From JAPLDA01 sp043742705 (lineage in GTDB: Bacteria > Bacteroidota > Bacteroidia > AKYH767-A > 2013-40CM-41-45), in NCBI GenBank assembly GCA_043742705.1, contig JAYTXY010000033.1, positions 1 to 16,862 of the forward strand: a stretch of 16,862 nt of DNA, written 5' to 3'. Within the stretch, counting starts at the first letter, position 1. Every line of letters begins with the position of its first letter. The notes beneath the pieces were generated by a model. It was not told the DNA's origin and did no database searches. It worked only from the letters and a program-made list of their open reading frames with translations. Positions 13,757-16,862 of this stretch are shown piece by piece. Both the position numbers and the translations under genes were made by a program.

Positions 13757-14710
13757 TCAGGCAACGGTCTCTTTGCTGAAAGCCTGTGCAATTTTTTCTG
13801 AAAGTCCTGCTTCAACAACTTCTTTCGAAAGGAGGATCATGTTTTTAATCGCTTTGGCTTTTGAAATACCATGCGCAATAATTACCGTGGAGTTAACACC
13901 AAGGATGGGAGTTCCACCGTAATCTTCGTAATTGAAGCGATCGAAATATTCGCTTTGTAAATTATTTTTCTTGATGATGCTGTAGAACGATTCAGCGAGT
14001 TTCAAAATGACATTGCCGGTGAATCCGTCACAGACAATCACATCAGCTTTGTCGTTGAACAAATCTCTTCCTTCAACGTTTCCGATAAAATGAATTTCTT
14101 TTGATTCTTTCAGAAGCTGATGCGCTTCTTTTGTCAACAGGTTTCCCTTTTCTTCTTCTTCACCGATGTTCATCAAGCCGACTTTTGGATTATTCATGTG
14201 AAGAACGTGTTGCGCAAACAAAGAACCCAACACAGCAAACTGATTTAACACTTCCGGTTTGCAATCAGCATTTACGCCAACATCGAGAATTAATCCCCAG
14301 CCACCGTTTACTTTCGGAACCAGTGTTGAAATAGCAGGACGCATGATTCCCGGAATTGACTTCACACTGAACATCGATCCGACCAGCATAGCGCCTGTGT
14401 TTCCGGCCGAAGAAAAAGCATCAATCTTTTTTTCTTTCAGAAGATGAAAGCCGATGGCAATACTTGAATTCGGTTTTTGCTGAATCGCTTTTGTAGGATG
14501 ATCAGCCATTTCGATGACTTCCGGAGCATGGACGATTTCAAAATTATCAGGAGAAGCATTTTCCCGTTTCAAAATGAAAAGGATCGCTTCACGATCTCCG
14601 ATCAAAACAATTTTTACAGACGAAGGAAGTTCATGAAAAGCAGCAATGGCACCAAGCGTTGTTTGCTCAGGCGCATAATCGCCCCCCATTATATCAATGC
14701 CGAGTTTCAT
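13757..14710 (-). CDS. plsX: Phosphate acyltransferase PlsX
   Basis: A 317-residue soluble enzyme that converts acyl-ACP and phosphate to acyl-phosphate, the acyl donor for PlsY in phosphatidic acid synthesis. Family motifs in order: DIMGGDYAPE (6-15), SSAGNTGAM (100-108), NIGEEEEKGN (181-190), NVEGRDLF (211-218), CDGFTGNVILK (227-237), YGGTPILGVN (264-273) and AHGIS (279-283). It is slightly shorter than the usual 330-350 residues but has no missing motif. The start is the first ATG, directly before KLGIDIMGGD, as in homologues. The gene lies between rpmF and fabH, linking membrane-lipid supply with ribosome protein output, an arrangement conserved in many bacteria. Confidence 0.98.
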   Translation of the reverse strand: MKLGIDIMGGDYAPEQTTLGAIAAFHELPSSVKIVLIGDREAILFILKRENASPDNFEIVHAPEVIEMADHPTKAIQQKPNSSIAIGFHLLKEKKIDAFSSAGNTGAMLVGSMFSVKSIPGIMRPAISTLVPKVNGGWGLILDVGVNADCKPEVLNQFAVLGSLFAQHVLHMNNPKVGLMNIGEEEEKGNLLTKEAHQLLKESKEIHFIGNVEGRDLFNDKADVIVCDGFTGNVILKLAESFYSIIKKNNLQSEYFDRFNYEDYGGTPILGVNSTVIIAHGISKAKAIKNMILLSKEVVEAGLSEKIAQAFSKETVA

Positions 14711-14746
14711 CTTTTAAAAGAATTACTATTTAAAAAATTAACAAGT

Positions 14747-14816
14747 CGGCAGTTAGCAGTGTGCAGGTGGCAAAAAGAGAAATTGCAAACCGCAAATTGC
14801 AAACTGCAAACTGACT
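14747..14816. repeat. Degenerate 7-bp tandem array (10 units) between rpmF and plsX
   Basis: Units run CGGCAGT, TAGCAGT, GTGCAGG, TGGCAAA, AAGAGAA, ATTGCAA, ACCGCAA, ATTGCAA, ACTGCAA, ACTGACT. Most share a central GCA. The last unit overlaps the first base of the rpmF stop codon, and 36 bases remain before the plsX start. Confidence 0.85.
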
Positions 14817-15001
14817 TACGCTACTGCCTTTTTCTCAATGGCTAACTTACCTCTGTAGTAACCGCACTCTCCGCACACACGGTGCATCAATATCGGTGAA
14901 CCACAATTTGAGCAAGTTGATGATGTACGTGCAACGGCTTTCCAATTAGCTCTTCTTTTATCTCTTCTCGACTTGGAATGTCGGTGTTTTGGATTTGGCA
15001 T
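14816..15001 (-). CDS. rpmF: 50S ribosomal protein L32
   Basis: A 61-residue basic protein of the large ribosomal subunit. The start MPNPKHRHSKSRRDKRRA is the L32 signature. Four cysteines, C30, C33, C43 and C46 (CSNC...CGEC), form a zinc ribbon, so this is the zinc-binding form and not the cysteine-free paralogue seen in some species. Tail: GYYRGKLAIEKKAVA. It follows the DUF177 gene with a 134-base gap containing a heptamer array that can fold into a hairpin, and precedes plsX. Expression is expected from the promoter upstream of DUF177. I see no clear TAnnTTTG element in the gap before it. Confidence 0.97.
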   Translation of the reverse strand: MPNPKHRHSKSRRDKRRANWKAVARTSSTCSNCGSPILMHRVCGECGYYRGKLAIEKKAVA

Positions 15002-15073
15002 TTTGTGTAATTATTAATTGGGTTATTTTTTATTTCTTTGGAATGTAATTTTAATTATCAGGACATAACTTTC

Positions 15074-15136
15074 AATTGCGAATTTCGGATTTTTGATTGC
15101 GAATTCGCAATTTTAAATCCGCAATCCGCAATTTTT
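15074..15136. repeat. 7-bp array (9 units) forming a long inverted repeat, DUF177-rpmF gap
   Basis: Units: AATTGCG, AATTTCG, GATTTTT, GATTGCG, AATTCGC, AATTTTA, AATCCGC, AATCCGC, AATTTTT. Arms 15074-15101 and 15106-15133 pair at 23 of 28 positions around a central AATT, and the inner TTGCG/CGCAA stem is perfect. On the minus strand the structure begins 2 bases after the DUF177 stop codon. It could act as a transcript-processing, stability or attenuation element. There is no T-run. Confidence 0.8.
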
Positions 15137-15666
15137 CAATTTGGATTAATCTTTTTCAACGCTTCCCATCTCGGATCTATCTTTTTTTCTTCTTCTTCGT
15201 GAATTTTATATTTCTCAAGATCCTTCATTGCTTCCGGATTGCAAGTGCTGTTTCCTCTTTCATCATCAGGATGAACATTGCGCAACGGAATCAGCATCGT
15301 AATGTATTCATAAATGAATTGCGACAGATCCAGTTCATGCGCTTTATTCGGAATCACAATTACATCTTCTGATTCTTCTTCAGCAGTCTCTCCAAATTTG
15401 ACAATCAGTTCATTGTATCCTTCAACAGCTAATTGCATTTCTTCCAGGCAACGATCGCATGAAAGTGTTGCTGTTCCTTCGATGGTGAAATCAAACAACA
15501 GCAACAAATCTTGTTTATCAAGAGTTACCAGCACATCAGCGGTCATCTTTTGTACAATGGTATTCTCGAATTGTTCAAAGAACTCATCATTAATTTCAAA
15601 CACGAACTCATGAATTCCTTTCGGAAGGCTTCCGAAGTTAACCGTGTATTTCTCCGAACGCTTCAT
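15136..15666 (-). CDS. YceD/DUF177-family protein
   Basis: A 176-residue member of the YceD (DUF177) family, which is almost always encoded next to rpmF. Plant and bacterial members have been linked to 23S rRNA accumulation, so a role in large-subunit rRNA processing is likely but not proven here. The pair C70-x-x-C73 in SCDRCLE, a possible metal or zinc-like site, is the family hallmark. The region DVIVIPNKAHELDLSQFIYEYITMLIP and the closing DPRWEALKKI are also typical. I chose the ATG at 15666 (MKRSEKYTVNFGSL): the frame is open further upstream, but that part is unlike the family and would cover the promoter. First gene of the fatty-acid cluster. Confidence 0.9.
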   Translation of the reverse strand: MKRSEKYTVNFGSLPKGIHEFVFEINDEFFEQFENTIVQKMTADVLVTLDKQDLLLLFDFTIEGTATLSCDRCLEEMQLAVEGYNELIVKFGETAEEESEDVIVIPNKAHELDLSQFIYEYITMLIPLRNVHPDDERGNSTCNPEAMKDLEKYKIHEEEEKKIDPRWEALKKINPN

Positions 15667-15672
15667 AATTCC

Positions 15673-15699
15673 TGTCGCCTCAGTAAAATGAGGGCGACA
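15673..15699. promoter_or_regulatory. Interrupted palindrome at the DUF177-operon promoter (candidate operator)
   Basis: Arms TGTCGCC-TCA (15673-15682) and TGA-GGGCGACA (15689-15699) are complementary except for one extra base in the right arm, with a 6-base centre. The palindrome overlaps the last two bases of the -7 element and the predicted start of transcription, the classic place for a repressor. It could equally fold at the start of the transcript. The regulator is unknown. Confidence 0.5.
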
Positions 15700-15727
15700 A
15701 AGGTAAAAAAAATTGCATTTCTTCAAA
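15698..15727 (-). promoter_or_regulatory. Promoter of the DUF177-rpmF-plsX-fabH cluster
   Basis: On the minus strand TTTG (15727-15724), 18 bases, then TACCTTTG (15705-15698). Both elements match the Bacteroidota consensus exactly, with spacing one base short of the usual range. Transcription would begin near 15691, about 25 bases before the DUF177 ATG. Confidence 0.65.
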
Positions 15728-15788
15728 GAGCCCCACGCCTTTTTGCTACTTTCGCATTCCGTACAGCAAGTCAACTTTTACATCTTAC

Positions 15789-16559
15789 ATGCTTAAATAC
15801 ATTTTTTTACCATTTCGGTGGATTTGGCGCTCTTTGTTTTTCATTAATGCTGTTGTAACATTCTTTCTCTTCTTTCCCTTCTTCTTTCTTTTATTGACAA
15901 AAGAACGGTTTTTCCCTTTGGTCTTCAGGTTAAAGAAAATCTGGGGACATTTTATTTTAATTCCCCTCGGACTTTTTTACACCATTGAGAAGCGATCAGA
16001 AATTGACAGACAGCGTGCGTACATTTTCTGTCCGAATCACACTTCATACATGGACATCATGCTCATCTATATTTCCATTCCGGTCTATTTTCATACGATA
16101 GGAAAGGCTGAGCTTCAGAAAGTACCGTTGTTCAGAAAGTTTTTTGACCGGATGAACATTCCTGTCAACCGGAAAAGCGTGCTTGATTCTCATCGCGCTT
16201 TTATGCGAGCCGGAGATGATATTGACAAAGGGATCAGTGTTACTTTTTTTCCTGAAGGAACCATTCATCACAATGGACCTGTGATGGGGCGTTTTAAAAA
16301 TGGACCGTTCCGCCTGGCGATTGAAAAACAGGTTCCAATTGTTCCGATAACTTTTCTGAATAATTGGATTTTATTGCCCGATGATTATCACCGCAGAGTC
16401 GGTCGTCCGGGTTTGGCTAAGCTGATTATGCACGAGCCAATTGAGACGAAAGGGATGACTGATTCAGATTTGGAAATGCTGAAGAAGAAGGTTTACGATG
16501 TTATAAGTAAACCACTGGAAAGCAAATACCCGAAGTACTTCAGGGATAAGCAATCGTAA
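15789..16559 (+). CDS. 1-acyl-sn-glycerol-3-phosphate acyltransferase (PlsC family)
   Basis: A 256-residue membrane-bound acyltransferase that most likely acylates lysophosphatidic acid to phosphatidic acid. The catalytic H(x4)D motif is NHTSYMD (H84, D89). The second motif region is NIPVNRKS. The substrate-phosphate motif FPEGT is at 154-158, and VPIVPITF (182-189) is the fourth motif. A hydrophobic segment at ~14-38 (FFINAVVTFFLFFPFFF) anchors it to the membrane, and a second at ~52-64 may do so as well. It is divergent from the DUF177-plsX cluster across 122 bases, so both arms of phospholipid acylation share one control region. TACTTTCG at 15747-15754 is a one-mismatch -7 candidate. An ornithine-lipid or other lyso-lipid acyltransferase is an alternative. 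Confidence 0.9.
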   Translation: MLKYIFLPFRWIWRSLFFINAVVTFFLFFPFFFLLLTKERFFPLVFRLKKIWGHFILIPLGLFYTIEKRSEIDRQRAYIFCPNHTSYMDIMLIYISIPVYFHTIGKAELQKVPLFRKFFDRMNIPVNRKSVLDSHRAFMRAGDDIDKGISVTFFPEGTIHHNGPVMGRFKNGPFRLAIEKQVPIVPITFLNNWILLPDDYHRRVGRPGLAKLIMHEPIETKGMTDSDLEMLKKKVYDVISKPLESKYPKYFRDKQS

Positions 16560-16583
16560 TTATAATGGAAAGATAAAGCGTAA

Positions 16584-16617
16584 TTATACAATCAAAAACC
16601 AATCTTTGATTGTATAA
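16584..16617. terminator. Hairpin between convergent plsC and brx genes
   Basis: TTATACAATCAAA (16584-16596) and TTTGATTGTATAA (16605-16617) are perfect 13-bp inverted arms around an 8-base loop. The position between two converging genes suggests a bidirectional terminator or 3'-end protector. It lacks a long T-run and is AT-rich, so intrinsic termination is not certain. Confidence 0.55.
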
Positions 16618-16619
16618 AA

Positions 16620-16862
16620 TTAACAATACTCCTCAAAAGCAGATTTTAAATGTTCCCCAATCATTTCTGCTGAACGTCCTTCGATGTGATGACGTTCTAC
16701 AAAATGAACCAACTTTCCATCTTTAAAAAGTGCAATCGAAGGCGATGATGGAGGATATGGCAACGTAAATTTTCTTGCCTCAGCAGTTGCTTCCAAATCT
16801 TGCCCCGCAAAAACAGTGGTCAATTTATCGGGACGCTTATTTCCGTTCAGGGCTATTTTTAC
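16620..16862 (-). CDS. BrxA/BrxB-family bacilliredoxin, C-terminal part (cut by window end)
   Basis: The 3' portion of a gene whose start lies beyond the window. About 80 codons are present: the frame stays open to the last base, and the TTG at 16823 is an internal leucine, not a start. The sequence RPDKLTTVFAGQDLEATAEAR, then PYPPSSPSIALFKDGKLVHFVERHHIEGRSAEMI and a final EEYC, is the strongly conserved C-terminal half of the YphP/BrxA/BrxB family. Bacilliredoxins remove bacillithiol from protein cysteines in Firmicutes; members in Bacteroidota are assumed to act in similar low-molecular-weight-thiol or disulfide chemistry. The active-site CGC motif would be in the missing N-terminal half, so activity cannot be judged here. 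Confidence 0.92.
   Translation of the reverse strand, partial: VKIALNGNKRPDKLTTVFAGQDLEATAEARKFTLPYPPSSPSIALFKDGKLVHFVERHHIEGRSAEMIGEHLKSAFEEYC

Noticed and set aside
1334..15136. CRISPR array or transposon ends as an explanation of the short repeats
   Set aside because: Units are only 7-8 bp with no spacers, and there are no transposase genes or target-site duplications.
15667..15774. N-terminal extension of the DUF177 protein to 15774
   Set aside because: The cysteine-rich extension is unlike the family and would be encoded across the promoter. The ATG at 15666 gives a normal-length protein.
16620..16823. A complete 67-aa protein starting at 16823
   Set aside because: The codon is TTG, and family similarity continues upstream to the window end, so it is the tail of a bacilliredoxin.

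Overview
The window looks like the chromosome of a Bacteroidota bacterium. The evidence is two secreted proteins with C-terminal type IX secretion (T9SS) sorting domains, promoter elements of the TTTG / TAnnTTTG type, AT-rich intergenic DNA, and a gene order (YceD/DUF177 - rpmF - plsX - fabH - accB - accC) that is familiar in this phylum. I cannot name the genus.

Layout. 1-322: 3' end of an ORF6N-domain gene cut by the window edge. 562-1335 (+): a small RRM RNA-binding protein and a DoxX-family membrane protein. 1384-2628 (-): a metal-dependent amidohydrolase, divergent from rlmN (2742-3824, +). 3862-10151 (-): a probable three-gene unit for surface or secreted proteins: a 363-aa PKD protein with a T9SS tail, a ~101-aa small exported protein, and a 1604-aa adhesin-like T9SS cargo. 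10152-10569: a gene-free stretch holding an accC terminator. 10570-15666 (-): the fatty acid / phospholipid initiation cluster. It holds accC and accB (acetyl-CoA carboxylase), fabH (first condensation), plsX (acyl-phosphate for phospholipid), rpmF (ribosomal protein L32) and DUF177. 15789-16559 (+): a divergent PlsC-like acyltransferase that would use the same acyl supply. 16620-16862 (-): C-terminal part of a BrxA/BrxB-type bacilliredoxin, cut by the window edge.

Regulation visible in sequence. A strong promoter (TTTG-N18-TACCTTTG, minus strand) precedes DUF177, with an interrupted palindrome at its -7/start region. A second promoter precedes accB and corrects its start codon. A T-tailed hairpin follows accC, and a 13-bp perfect inverted repeat lies between the convergent plsC and brx genes.

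Most unusual feature. Six loci carry degenerate tandem arrays of 7- or 8-bp units (1334-1381, 2070-2111, 2483-2524, 11917-12004, 14747-14816, 15074-15136). The four intergenic arrays each start at, or overlap, the stop codon of a gene and fill most or all of the gap. Two are arranged so that their halves are complementary and could fold into long hairpins. The two in-gene arrays are each 42 bp (six heptamers, 14 codons) and keep the amidohydrolase frame open. I see no CRISPR array, tRNA, rRNA or insertion sequence.
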